Positions 32,655 to 41,262 of a stretch of DNA of 64,000 nt are shown here, piece after piece. Source of the DNA: Streptomyces sp. NBC_00102 (GTDB taxonomy: Bacteria > Actinomycetota > Actinomycetes > Streptomycetales > Streptomycetaceae); NCBI RefSeq assembly GCF_026343115.1, contig NZ_JAPEMC010000001.1, forward strand, positions 5,311,001 to 5,375,000, in the 5' to 3' direction. The translations under genes and the position numbers were made by a program. Numbering within the stretch: position 1 is the first letter of the stretch; every line of letters starts with the position of its first letter. The notes beneath the pieces were generated by a model. It worked only from the letters and a program-made list of their open reading frames with translations. It made no database searches and was not told the DNA's origin.

Positions 32655-35600
32655 CTAACGCTCCTGCTGGTGAGTGGGGCCGAGTTGGAAGCTGCCGATC
32701 GACTGGCTGTTCGCCTGCCGACCCTGCTGGATGCCCCGGCGGAGATTGGTCAGACGCCCGCGCACGTCGTCGGGCGCACGAGAAACCTGAGGTCCGGTCT
32801 GGTGATTCTGCTGCTGAGCGGTACCAGGAACCAAATTGGCACGCGGAACCCGCCGGGGAAGCCCCGAAGTGGTGACACCGCCGGCAGCCGGCTTCTTGAC
32901 CCGCTCGGCCTGGCGTACGAGTTCGTCGTTGGGCGAAGCCCGCCACGGGCCGGCCGGAGTCGCGTCACCGGAGGACCGACGCGGAGCGGCCGGGGCCGCC
33001 AGGCCGTCCGACGGTGAAGGAGCCGCCGCCTCGGCCGGCCGCCCGCCCTGCTGCGGACCGTGGAACCAGTTGGTCTCCAGCGTGTCGTACAACGGGGTGC
33101 GGCCGTCGCCCGGACCGGCCGGCGGCAGCGCCTCGGGCGCGGGCCGGCGCGGCGGCAGCGAGCGCTGCGGCGGCTCGGCGGCCGGACGCGGTACACCCTG
33201 CTCGTTGCCGTACTGGCGCGGAGCGGGCAGTCCCTGGTCCGGAGCCCCGAAGTCGGGACGGGCGAACTGGGCGGTGCCCGCGGGGTCCTGCGACTGCGGG
33301 ACGTGCGGCGCCGAGAAGTCCGGGCGCGCGAACTCCGAGGTGGAGCCCGGTCCCTGGCGGTCGTCGCCGGGAGTGCGCCGATTCAGCGGGGAGTTGAAGT
33401 TCCGGTTCGGGACGGGTCCCGCCGGAGCGGCGAACTGGCCCGTGGACTCGGCCTCTTCGTGCCCGCGGGGCGCGTCGGCCGGACCGCGGCGCTGAGCGCC
33501 CCGGTCCTCCACGCCCCAGGTGGTGGTCTGCGGGTGCTGCGGCTGCGGGTTGCCCCCGGGCAGCTCGGCACGCGGGCCACCGGGTGGCGGCAGCTGACGG
33601 CCCGGGCCGCCGGGCTGCTGGAACCCGAGCTGACCCGGACCCCCCTGACCCTGGCCGGCCATGCCCTGGCCGCGCTGGTCCTGACCGCGCTGGTCCTGAC
33701 CGTACTGGTCCTGACCGTACTGGGGCGGGTTGGCCTGGTTCTGGCCACCCGGGCCGAACTGGTTCTGACCGCCCTGACCGCCCTGACCGCCCTGACCGAA
33801 CTGGCCGGGCTGCCCCTGACCGGTCTGACCGGCCTGGCCGAACTGGCCGAACTGGCCGTTCGGGTTGCCCTGGCCGTTCGGGCTGCCCTGCGCCGGCCAC
33901 TGCTGCTGGCCGTTGGCGCCGCCGAACACGTCCTGCCGTACGGGGCGGTCGCCCTGCTCCGGCCGGCCCATCGGGGCCTGCTGCCCCATGGGTGCCTGAG
34001 CTCCCATCGGGGCCGTGGCGTTGTGCCCGAAGAGGTTCGGCTGGTCCTGCTCCGGAACGCTCTGCGGACCGCGGGCGCCCAGCCGGGCGCCGCCGCCCTG
34101 CCGCTGGGGCTCGGACCGCCCGAAGTCCTGCGGTCCCTGAGGTGCCTGCGGGCGACCCGCCTGCGGGCCTCCCTGCGGGACGGAAGGCTGCCGCTGGGGC
34201 CCGCCGGCCTGCGGTCCGCCCTGCGGACCGGGCTGCTGGGGACCGCGCGCAGCGGCGTCGCGCGACGGGAGCGCCGCACGCGGACCCGAGCCCGCGCCGA
34301 CCTGACCGCGCGCGGGCGCGGCGCCCGGGAGCCCCTTGGCACCGGCCGGCGAACCGCCGAGACCGGCGCGCGGGGCACCGGAGCCGCCGGCGAGCAGACC
34401 GCCGGGAGCCTGCTGCTGGCCCGGGCCCTGCTTGGACGGGGGCTGCTTGCCGCCGTGCGCGACGTCCACCGGCAGCATGACGAGCGCCGTGGTTCCGCCG
34501 GAGTCGGAGGGCCGCAGCTGGATACGGATGCCGTGACGCAGGGACAGCCGGCCGACCACGAACAGACCCATGCGGCGGGAGACCGACACGTCCACGGTGG
34601 GTGGCGAGGCGAGCCGCTCGTTGATCGCCGCGAGGTCCTCGGGCGACAGGCCGATACCGGTGTCGTGGATCTCGACGAGCACCCGGCCGTCCGGCAGGGC
34701 GTGACCGGTGACCCGGACCTTCGTCTGCGGGGAGGAGAACGACGTGGCGTTCTCCAGCAGCTCGGCGAGGAGGTGCACGAGGTCGTTGACGACCCGGCCG
34801 GCCACTTCGGTGGCGGGCACCGCGGCCAGTTCGATGCGCTCGTACTGCTCCACCTCGGAGGCGGCGGCGCGGAGCACGTCGACCAGCGGGACGGGGCGGG
34901 TCCAGCGGCGGCCCGGTTCCTCACCGGCGAGGACGAGGAGGTTCTCGCCGTTCCGGCGCATACGGGTCGCGAGGTGGTCGAGCTTGAAGAGCGAGGACAG
35001 CTGGTCCGGGTCGGCCTCGCGGGACTCCAGCTCGGAGATGAGCGAGAGCTGACGCTGGATGAGGCCCTGGCTGCGGCGCGAGAGGTTGGTGAACATCGCG
35101 TTGACGTTCCCTCGCAGGAGCGCCTGTTCGGCGGCGAGGCGGACGGCCTCGCGGTGCACGTCGTCGAAGGCCGCGGCCACCTGGCCGATCTCGTCGCGGG
35201 AGTGGACACCGACGGACTCGACGGAGGTGTCGACGTCCTGCGGGTCGGTCTCGGAGAGCTGGCGGACGAGCTCGGGCAGCCGGTCCTGGGCGACCCGGGT
35301 CGCGGTGTCCTGGAGGCGGCGCAGCGAGCGGATCATGGACCGCGCGACGACGAAGGCGCCGACGAGGGAGACGCCGAGCACCAGCAGGATGATGGCACCG
35401 TTGAGGATCGCCTCGCGCTGGGAGGCCTCGCGCAGCTCGCGCGCCTTGCCCTCCATGTCGCTGAGGAGCGTCGCCTCGATGGTCTCCATCGCCTGGATCT
35501 TCGTGGAGCTCTGGTCGTACCAGTCGAGGTACGACCGCGACTTGTGGCCGTCGATGCCGACCGTGGTGTCGAGCACCTGCTTGGCGTAGGTGTCGGCCGC

Positions 35601-36599
35601 CTGGATCTCGGGGTTGCCGCTGCTCAGCGGCGCGGTGAGGTCGGAGGCGCTGTTGCCGGTGGTGGCGTAGATGGTCTCGAAGGAGTTCATCGCCAGGCTC
35701 TCCTTGCGGAGGGCGTTGCGACCGAACTGCTGGTCGTTGGCGCTGAGATGGGGCTTGGTGCTGTTTCCGCCCGGCAGCGCGGCGGCGATGATCGCCCGCT
35801 GGACCGAGGCGTACTCCTTGGCGGAGGAGAAGGCCGCCAGCGCACGGGTGCGCTTGATCATCTCCGGGCTGGAGGTCGCCTGCGCCATGTCCTGCGAGAG
35901 GCTCAGCAGCGAGGTGATCAACTGGCTGTACTGGTCGATCGTGTTGACGCTCGGAGTGCCCTTGGCGTACGCGGTCTTGCGGATGTCGCGGATCTGCCCG
36001 AGCTGCGTCGCGATCATGTTGACGCTGGCGTGGATGCCTTCGAGCGCCTCGTCGTTCTGGGTGTCCCCGATGGCCATGGTGGCGTCGAGGAAGGCGTCCT
36101 TGGCCCGGTCCGTCTTCTTCCGGGGTTCGGTGACCTTGTAGTTGGTCGCCTTCACGCCGTTGGAGAGCGGTCCCGCCGACTCGTCGCGCTCTACCTGCAG
36201 GGCCTGAGCCAGCGCGGTGGCCTGCTTGGTCATCTGCGTCAGCAGCTGCATGTGCTCCAGCTGCTGCATGTCGTTCATGGACTCGTTGATGCGGAGTCCG
36301 CCCAACGACGTGGCGGCGACCACGGGGAGCGCCAGGAGGGAGACCAGGCGGGTGCTGATGCGCCAGTTACGCAGGGCTACGCGTGAGCCCGTACTGACGG
36401 GGTCACGGGGTTTTGCGACCGCCGCCTGTTCGGCGTCCTCGGTCGTGGTGGAACCCGGGCGCGCGGTCTGCTCCGCGCCGTCGTCGGCGCCTGCCGACCC
36501 GGGGTTCTGGGCGTGCTGGGGCGAGGAACCGCGGTCGGTCCCGCCGCGCGGCTCCTGTTCCGCCGGAGCGCTGCCATCCCTCTTGAAACGTCCCTGCAC
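32655..36599 (-). CDS. cvnA: Conservon sensor CvnA, nitrate/nitrite-sensor-like histidine kinase (second conservon)
   Basis: A 1314-residue membrane protein of the same architecture as the first CvnA. TM1 is at about 82-105 (RLVSLLALPVVAATSLGG). A NIT-like extracellular sensor (about 105-395) is clearly diverged from the first copy. TM2 is at about 400-422 (GAIILLVLGVSLVGAFVVA), then HAMP, then HATPase_c (about 575-715: LLAELLENATSFSS, HDTGIGLS, MGLFVVGRLSLRHG). The tail of about 590 residues is extremely rich in Gly, Gln, Pro and Asn, with tandem GQFGQ / GGQGGQ / YGQDQ motifs (DNA 33640-33910). The start is GTG 36597-36599. The long low-complexity tail may be a docking or condensate-forming region; this is inference. 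Confidence 0.92.
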   Translation of the reverse strand: MQGRFKRDGSAPAEQEPRGGTDRGSSPQHAQNPGSAGADDGAEQTARPGSTTTEDAEQAAVAKPRDPVSTGSRVALRNWRISTRLVSLLALPVVAATSLGGLRINESMNDMQQLEHMQLLTQMTKQATALAQALQVERDESAGPLSNGVKATNYKVTEPRKKTDRAKDAFLDATMAIGDTQNDEALEGIHASVNMIATQLGQIRDIRKTAYAKGTPSVNTIDQYSQLITSLLSLSQDMAQATSSPEMIKRTRALAAFSSAKEYASVQRAIIAAALPGGNSTKPHLSANDQQFGRNALRKESLAMNSFETIYATTGNSASDLTAPLSSGNPEIQAADTYAKQVLDTTVGIDGHKSRSYLDWYDQSSTKIQAMETIEATLLSDMEGKARELREASQREAILNGAIILLVLGVSLVGAFVVARSMIRSLRRLQDTATRVAQDRLPELVRQLSETDPQDVDTSVESVGVHSRDEIGQVAAAFDDVHREAVRLAAEQALLRGNVNAMFTNLSRRSQGLIQRQLSLISELESREADPDQLSSLFKLDHLATRMRRNGENLLVLAGEEPGRRWTRPVPLVDVLRAAASEVEQYERIELAAVPATEVAGRVVNDLVHLLAELLENATSFSSPQTKVRVTGHALPDGRVLVEIHDTGIGLSPEDLAAINERLASPPTVDVSVSRRMGLFVVGRLSLRHGIRIQLRPSDSGGTTALVMLPVDVAHGGKQPPSKQGPGQQQAPGGLLAGGSGAPRAGLGGSPAGAKGLPGAAPARGQVGAGSGPRAALPSRDAAARGPQQPGPQGGPQAGGPQRQPSVPQGGPQAGRPQAPQGPQDFGRSEPQRQGGGARLGARGPQSVPEQDQPNLFGHNATAPMGAQAPMGQQAPMGRPEQGDRPVRQDVFGGANGQQQWPAQGSPNGQGNPNGQFGQFGQAGQTGQGQPGQFGQGGQGGQGGQNQFGPGGQNQANPPQYGQDQYGQDQRGQDQRGQGMAGQGQGGPGQLGFQQPGGPGRQLPPPGGPRAELPGGNPQPQHPQTTTWGVEDRGAQRRGPADAPRGHEEAESTGQFAAPAGPVPNRNFNSPLNRRTPGDDRQGPGSTSEFARPDFSAPHVPQSQDPAGTAQFARPDFGAPDQGLPAPRQYGNEQGVPRPAAEPPQRSLPPRRPAPEALPPAGPGDGRTPLYDTLETNWFHGPQQGGRPAEAAAPSPSDGLAAPAAPRRSSGDATPAGPWRASPNDELVRQAERVKKPAAGGVTTSGLPRRVPRANLVPGTAQQQNHQTGPQVSRAPDDVRGRLTNLRRGIQQGRQANSQSIGSFQLGPTHQQER

Positions 36600-37179
36600 T
36601 AGCGTCGCAACCTCTGGACCAGGCGTCCCTCCGCATACGCGGCGGTGACGGTGTCGGCGTCGTGGGGCACTGGACGCGCCCCATGGTGGTCGATGAACGA
36701 CCGGCGTTCTTTAACCCCCTCCGCCGCCACTCGGCGCTGCGTTGCGCCCCTGCGCGCCGGTCTCTACCCGCGGCGGTGCGTGGAATTTCAGCACAGTGCC
36801 GGACCTCCAACAAGGCCCGTGGGTTCCCCACGGGCAGGCGTCACCAAGTGTGATGGTCGCGTGACCAGCCGTGCAGCGTGTTCATGCGGAAAGTGGATCA
36901 TTACGGACAGGGCGACCGGACGAGTGTGGTGTCCCAGTCCTGATGATCAGGAGCGGAATAGAGCATTCAGCTATGCAATGTCCGTTTCCTCTTGCGTGAT
37001 CATCATTCCGATATGCGGCATTTGGGGGGTCGTTCGTGAGCAAACTCACACGATGATCGCCGTCTCATCCGGGGCTCGGCCGGGAATCCGATGTTTAGCC
37101 TGACGCTTTACTGGGATGGCGAAACCCGACAACTGGGCGCACCCCAGGGCGCGCCCTCGGCGAAAGGTCCGAACGGCAG
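36600..37179. other. Intergenic region upstream of the second conservon (580 bases)
   Basis: No gene is evident. The part from about 36890 to 37080 is AT-richer than its surroundings and contains palindromic TGATCA-type words: CCTGATGATCAGG (36939-36951), GTGATCATCATTCC (about 36996-37009) and ACGATGATCG (about 37050). It should include the promoter of the second conservon (minus strand) and that of the following small gene (plus strand). No sigma-factor motif is convincing. Confidence 0.4.
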
Positions 37180-37344
37180 ATGACCACGACCCAGTACCGC
37201 AGCCTCGCCAACCCCCGGCGCACCACTCTGGCCCACCTCCCGGACGCTTCCACGCTGCGCCGCGCCGAGCTGCCCGAGCAGCCCGAAGGCACCGCCGCAC
37301 TCCCCACGCAGACGGCCAACCCGCGCCGCACCGTCCTCAGGTAG
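37180..37344 (+). CDS. Small conserved-looking protein of 54 residues with a duplicated ANPRRT motif
   Basis: The open frame runs from ATG 37180 to TAG 37342-37344 and encodes a basic, proline/arginine-containing peptide. It begins MTTTQYRSLANPRRTTL and ends TANPRRTVLR, so the unit ANPRRT(T/V)L occurs at both ends of the protein, 35 residues apart. There is no signal peptide, cysteine pair or membrane helix. An AAAGG sequence lies about 12 bases upstream, farther than ideal. Codon usage has the high third-position GC of real genes. I do not recognise a characterised family; the repeated motif could bind RNA or an acidic partner. It lies alone between the conservon and the FAH gene. Confidence 0.6.
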   Translation: MTTTQYRSLANPRRTTLAHLPDASTLRRAELPEQPEGTAALPTQTANPRRTVLR

Positions 37345-37496
37345 TTCCCCGGCAGGTGCCGGCCGTCCCTCCCCGCCGTTCCTCCGGGGAGGCGGCCGCG
37401 GCCGTCCGCCGGGCACTCCCGGGTCCCCGCACGGTGAGGCGATAGCCTGGAGCGTCAGTCTTCAGCCAGCCAGCAAGTGAGGGGCGACAGCATCCC

Positions 37497-38282
37497 GTGC
37501 GCATCGCCAGGTTCTCCATCGACGGCAATGTCGCCTTCGGCGCCGTCGAGGGTGAGGGCACCGTGGAATCCGGTGGCCTCGTCCTCGACATCATCAAGGG
37601 CATTCCGTACGCCGACTTCGAGCTCTCCGGTACCAAGGTCCCGCTGAACAAGGTCAGGCTCCTGCCCCCCGTGCTCCCCAACAAGGTCGTGGCCATCGGC
37701 CGCAACTACGCGGAGCACGCCGCCGAACTGGGCAACGAGGTCCCGGACGTCCCGGTCGCCTTCTTCAAGCCCACCACCTCGGTGATCGGTTCCGGCGACG
37801 CCATCGAGTACCCCTCCTTCTCGAACGAGGTCCACCACGAGGCCGAACTGGCCGTGGTGATCGGCCGGATGTGCCGCGAGGTCCCCCGCGAGCGCGTCAA
37901 GGACGTCGTCTTCGGCTACACCTGCGCCAACGACGTCACCGCCCGTGACGCGCAGAAGCGCGAGAAGCAGTGGGCCCGGGCCAAGGGTTTCGACACCTCC
38001 TGCCCGCTCGGCCCCTGGGTGGAGACCGACCTGGACCCGTCCGACCTGGCCATCCAGGCGACGGTCAACGGCGAACAGCGCCAGCTCGGCCGTACGAGCG
38101 AGATGATCCGCTCCATCGAGGACCTGATCGTCCACATCACCGAGGCGATGACGCTCCTCCCCGGCGACGTCATCCTCACCGGAACCCCCGCGGGGGTCGG
38201 CCCCCTGCACGTCGGCGACGAGGTCGCCGTCACCATCGAAGGCATCGGCACTCTCACCAACAAGGTGATCAAGCGTGGTTAA
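37497..38282 (+). CDS. Fumarylacetoacetate hydrolase-family protein
   Basis: A 261-residue enzyme of the FAH/2-hydroxyhepta-2,4-diene-1,7-dioate isomerase family, acting on 2-oxo or 1,3-diketo acids (hydrolysis, isomerisation or oxaloacetate decarboxylation). Motifs are [13 protein letters not shown] (about 70), the metal ligands in [12 protein letters not shown] (about 117-128) and [20 protein letters not shown] (about 143-162), then [12 protein letters not shown] near the end. The start is GTG 37497, with GAGGGG upstream and a -10-like TAGCCT near 37443. It overlaps gltX by eight bases, suggesting coupled translation, though no metabolic link is apparent. The true substrate is unknown. Confidence 0.87.
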   Translation: MRIARFSIDGNVAFGAVEGEGTVESGGLVLDIIKGIPYADFELSGTKVPLNKVRLLPPVLPNKVVAIGRNYAEHAAELGNEVPDVPVAFFKPTTSVIGSGDAIEYPSFSNEVHHEAELAVVIGRMCREVPRERVKDVVFGYTCANDVTARDAQKREKQWARAKGFDTSCPLGPWVETDLDPSDLAIQATVNGEQRQLGRTSEMIRSIEDLIVHITEAMTLLPGDVILTGTPAGVGPLHVGDEVAVTIEGIGTLTNKVIKRG

Positions 38283-39750
38283 CGGATCTTCCCCCCGTGT
38301 CCGGTTCTGTCCCTCCCCGACCGGCAACCCCCACGTGGGCCTGGTCCGGACGGCTCTCTTCAACTGGGCCTTCGCCCGGCACAACGAGGGCTCGCTGGTC
38401 TTCCGCATCGAGGACACCGACGCGGCGCGCGACTCGGAGGAGTCGTACCAGCAGCTGCTCGACTCGATGCGCTGGCTCGGCTTCGACTGGGACGAGGGCC
38501 CCGAGGTCGGCGGCCCGCACGCCCCGTACCGGCAGTCGCAGCGGATGGACATCTACCGTGACGTCGCCGAGAAGCTGAAGGCCGGCGGGTACGCGTACGA
38601 CTGCTACTGCACCACCGAGGAGCTCGACGCCCGCCGCGACGCCGCCCGCGCCGCCGGCAAACCGTCCGGGTACGACGGCCACTGCCGCGACCTCACCGCC
38701 GAGCAGGTGGCGGCGTACGAGGCCGAGGGCCGCGCGCACATCGTGCGTTTCCGGATGCCCGACGTGCCGCAGACCTTCACCGACCTGGTGCGCGGCGAGC
38801 TGACCTTCCAGCCGGAGAACGTGCCGGACTACGGCATCGTCCGCGCCAACGGCGCCCCGCTCTACACGCTGGTCAACCCGGTCGACGACGCGCTGATGGA
38901 GATCACCCACGTCCTGCGCGGCGAGGACCTGCTCTCCTCCACCCCCCGCCAGCTCGCCCTGTACGCGGCCCTCACCGAGCTGGGCATCGCCAAGGCGACC
39001 CCGGTCTTCGGCCACCTCCCCTACGTCATGGGCGAGGGCAACAAGAAGCTCTCCAAGCGTGACCCGCAGGCGTCGCTCAACCTCTACCGCGAGCGCGGCT
39101 TCCTCCCCGAGGGGCTGCTCAACTACCTCTCGCTGCTGGGCTGGTCGATCGCAGAGGACCGCGACATCTTCTCGGTCGAGGAGATGGTGGCGGCCTTCGA
39201 CATCGCGGACGTCAACGCCAACCCGGCCCGCTTCGACCTCAAGAAGGCCGAGCACGTCAACGCCGAGCACATCCGCCGGCTCGACGTGAAGGACTTCACC
39301 GACGCGTGCGGTCCCTGGCTGGTGGCGCCGTACGCGAACTGGGCCCCCGAGGCGTTCGACGCGGACAAGTTCGCCGAGATCGCGCCGCACGCCCAGACCC
39401 GGGTGACCGTCCTCTCCGACATCACCGCCAACGTCGACTTCCTCTTCCTCGACGAGCCGGTCCAGGACGAGGCGTCCTGGACCAAGGCGATGAAGGAGGG
39501 CTCCGACGCCCTGCTCACCACCGCCCGCGCCAACCTGGCCGGCGCGGAGTGGAACGCCGAGGCGCTGAAGAGCGCCGTCCTCGCGGCGGGCGAGGCCCAC
39601 GGCCTCAAGCTCGGCAAGGCCCAGGCCCCGGTGCGCGTCGCCGTCACCGGCCGCACGGTCGGCCTGCCGCTCTTCGAGTCCATGGAGATCCTGGGCCGTG
39701 AGAAGACCCTCTCCCGGGTCGACGCGGCCCTCGCCAGGCTCACCGCGTAG
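38275..39750 (+). CDS. gltX: Glutamyl-tRNA synthetase
   Basis: A 491-residue class I aminoacyl-tRNA synthetase joining Glu to tRNA-Glu. In organisms without a GlnRS it also charges tRNA-Gln, which is then amidated by GatCAB. The HIGH-type motif is [12 protein letters not shown] (about 12-23), and the KMSKS-type motif is KKLSKRDP (about 258-265). Catalytic-domain landmarks include RIEDTDAAR and the anticodon-binding helical C-terminal domain (about 330-491). The start is GTG 38275 inside the end of the FAH gene (8-base overlap). A 19-base perfect stem terminates it, and a cluster of its presumed tRNA substrates lies about 1 kb downstream. Confidence 0.95.
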   Translation: MVNGSSPRVRFCPSPTGNPHVGLVRTALFNWAFARHNEGSLVFRIEDTDAARDSEESYQQLLDSMRWLGFDWDEGPEVGGPHAPYRQSQRMDIYRDVAEKLKAGGYAYDCYCTTEELDARRDAARAAGKPSGYDGHCRDLTAEQVAAYEAEGRAHIVRFRMPDVPQTFTDLVRGELTFQPENVPDYGIVRANGAPLYTLVNPVDDALMEITHVLRGEDLLSSTPRQLALYAALTELGIAKATPVFGHLPYVMGEGNKKLSKRDPQASLNLYRERGFLPEGLLNYLSLLGWSIAEDRDIFSVEEMVAAFDIADVNANPARFDLKKAEHVNAEHIRRLDVKDFTDACGPWLVAPYANWAPEAFDADKFAEIAPHAQTRVTVLSDITANVDFLFLDEPVQDEASWTKAMKEGSDALLTTARANLAGAEWNAEALKSAVLAAGEAHGLKLGKAQAPVRVAVTGRTVGLPLFESMEILGREKTLSRVDAALARLTA

Positions 39751-39770
39751 CGCGGCGCCGTACGCACGTC

Positions 39771-39812
39771 CCGAGGGGCGGACCGCCGGAATCCCGGCGG
39801 TCCGCCCCTCGG
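39771..39812 (+). terminator. Strong hairpin terminator after gltX
   Basis: A perfect 19-base stem (39771-39789 with 39794-39812) closed by an AATC loop, 20 bases after the stop codon. Confidence 0.8.
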
Positions 39813-39902
39813 GCGTTCCCGGAGGCCCCCGGGGCCGTTTCCGGCCGGGCGGGGGTGCTTCCGGAGGGGGCGGGTCCGGGCGGGAGCCCTTAGCGTGGCC
39901 GT

Positions 39903-40619
39903 ATGCCGATTCGCGCCGTGCTCTGGGACATCGACGACACGCTTTTCGACTACTCCGGCGCCGACCGGCAGGCCATGGCGCGGATGCTGGAGCTGGAGGG
40001 GCTGCCAGGCGGGCACACCACGCCCGACGAGGCGCTGGATGAATGGCGGGCGATCACCGGACGCCAGTGGGAGCGCTTCGCCGCGGGGGAGACGGACTAC
40101 GAGGGGCAGCGCAGGGACCGGGTGCGGGAGTTCCTGGCGCGGGACCTGGCGGACGCGGAGGCCGACGCGTGGTTCGGGCGGCACGCGGTCCACTACGAGG
40201 CCGCCTGGAGCCTGTTCCCGGACGTGCTCCCGGTCCTCGACCTGCTGGACGGCTACCGCCACGGCGCGCTGTCGAACGCCGGCGCGCTCGTGCAGGACCG
40301 CAAGCTGATCGCGCTCGGCGTCCGGCACCGGTTCGAGGCGCTGCTGTGCGCCGTGGAGCTGGGTGTCTCCAAGCCCGATCCCGGCGCCTTCCACGCCGCC
40401 TGCGCGACGCTCGCGCTGGAACCGCACGAGGTCGCGTACGTCGGGGACGAGCCGGACATCGACGCCGCGGGCGCGGTCGCGGCCGGACTCACCGGGATCT
40501 GGCTGGACCGCCGGGGACTCGGCGGAAGGGCCGATCTCGTGCGGATCACGAGCCTCCACCAGCTGCCCGCGCTGCTGGCCGGCGATACCCGTTTTGGAGC
40601 GCCGGACACCTTCGGGTAA
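39903..40619 (+). CDS. HAD-family hydrolase
   Basis: A 238-residue haloacid dehalogenase-type phosphatase. Motif I is the canonical WDIDDTLFD (residues 8-16), motif II GALSNAG, motif III SKPDPGAF and motif IV YVGDEPDIDAAGA. A helical cap spans about 17-95. The pattern is typical of C1-capped phosphatases acting on small phosphorylated metabolites; the substrate is unknown. TAGCGT stands six bases before the ATG with no ribosome site, so a leaderless mRNA is likely. A long foldable sequence follows the stop codon and precedes the tRNA cluster. Confidence 0.87.
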   Translation: MPIRAVLWDIDDTLFDYSGADRQAMARMLELEGLPGGHTTPDEALDEWRAITGRQWERFAAGETDYEGQRRDRVREFLARDLADAEADAWFGRHAVHYEAAWSLFPDVLPVLDLLDGYRHGALSNAGALVQDRKLIALGVRHRFEALLCAVELGVSKPDPGAFHAACATLALEPHEVAYVGDEPDIDAAGAVAAGLTGIWLDRRGLGGRADLVRITSLHQLPALLAGDTRFGAPDTFG

Positions 40620-40620
40620 T

Positions 40621-40679
40621 GTTCTTTCTGCGCCGCCCGAGCGGGACGAAAAGTCCGGCGGGGAAGCGCAGACAGAAAC
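40621..40679 (+). other. Long structured RNA element between the HAD gene and the tRNA cluster
   Basis: GTTCTTTCTGCGC (40621-40633) is nearly fully complementary to GCGCAGACAGAAAC (40666-40679). Inside, CGCCCG can pair with the GGCGGG region and GGAC with GTCC around a GAAAA loop (40648-40652). It could terminate the HAD transcript or be a processing structure at the 5' end of the tRNA precursor. There is no T-run. Confidence 0.5.
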
Positions 40680-40704
40680 AAGACCCGCAGGGGTTGCGTT
40701 TCAG

Positions 40705-40776
40705 TGGGCTATGGTGTAATTGGCAACACTACGGTTTCTGGTACCGTCATTCTAGGTTCGAGTCCTGGTAGCCCAG
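40705..40776 (+). tRNA. tRNA-Gln (anticodon CTG), copy 1
   Basis: A 72-base cloverleaf. The acceptor stem is TGGGCTA/TAGCCCA, the anticodon stem ACGGT/ACCGT with loop TTCTGGT, and the T arm contains GGTTCGAGTCC. The 3' CCA is not encoded. It is part of a 183-base block repeated exactly at 41033. Confidence 0.95.
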
Positions 40777-40785
40777 CGCAAGTCC

Positions 40786-40804
40786 CGAAGTCCCCTGGAC
40801 TTCG
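40786..40804 (+). other. Hairpin in the tRNA-Gln/tRNA-Glu spacer
   Basis: CGAAGTCC and GGACTTCG form a perfect 8-base stem with a CCT loop between the two tRNAs; the same spacer recurs after 41104. It is probably a processing signal in the tRNA precursor. Confidence 0.5.
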
Positions 40805-40812
40805 TGTAACAA

Positions 40813-40885
40813 GCCCCCGTTGTGTAGCGGCCTAGCACGCTGCCCTCTCACGGCAGTAGCGCCGGTTCGAATCCGGTCGGGGGTA
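40813..40885 (+). tRNA. tRNA-Glu (anticodon CTC), copy 1
   Basis: A 73-base cloverleaf. The acceptor GCCCCCG pairs with CGGGGGT. The anticodon stem is CTGCC/GGCAG with loop CTCTCAC, and the T arm is GGTTCGAATCC. CCA is not encoded. Confidence 0.95.
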
Positions 40886-40947
40886 CAGATCCTTCCCGCG
40901 GGAACAATCCGGGTCGCACCCGATGTTCTTGATGCAGGATCGCTAGG

Positions 40948-41020
40948 GCCCCCGTTGTGTAGCGGCCTAGCACGCTGCCCTCTCACGGCAGTAGCGCCGG
41001 TTCGAATCCGGTCGGGGGTA
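40948..41020 (+). tRNA. tRNA-Glu (anticodon CTC), copy 2
   Basis: Identical to the copy at 40813-40885, but flanked by different spacers. Confidence 0.95.
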
Positions 41021-41032
41021 CGTATCACACCA

Positions 41033-41104
41033 TGGGCTATGGTGTAATTGGCAACACTACGGTTTCTGGTACCGTCATTCTAGGTTCGAGTCCTGGTAGC
41101 CCAG
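41033..41104 (+). tRNA. tRNA-Gln (anticodon CTG), copy 2
   Basis: Identical to the copy at 40705-40776, including the following 36-base spacer. Confidence 0.95.
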
Positions 41105-41140
41105 CGCAAGTCCCGAAGTCCCCTGGACTTCGTGTAACAA

Positions 41141-41213
41141 GCCCCCGTTGTGTAGCGGCCTAGCACGCTGCCCTCTCACGGCAGTAGCGCCGGTTCGAAT
41201 CCGGTCGGGGGTA
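41141..41213 (+). tRNA. tRNA-Glu (anticodon CTC), copy 3
   Basis: Identical to the other two tRNA-Glu genes. It is the last gene of the array, 18 bases before the terminator stem. Confidence 0.95.
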
Positions 41214-41230
41214 CAACTCAGCAGTAGAGA

Positions 41231-41262
41231 ACGGCCCTTCACTTCGGTGGAGGGCCGTTTTC
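41231..41262 (+). terminator. Terminator of the tRNA array
   Basis: ACGGCCCT pairs with AGGGCCGT, with an inner TCAC/GTGG stem around a TTCG tetraloop, followed by TTTTC. Confidence 0.85.

Noticed and set aside
33640..33910. CRISPR-like or satellite repeat array
   Set aside because: The short repeats are in frame within cvnA and encode Gln/Gly motifs; there are no unique spacers of constant length.
33060..36386. A 1108-codon plus-strand frame opposite the second cvnA
   Set aside because: Same reason: Leu/Arg/Gly/Val-rich shadow of a real gene.
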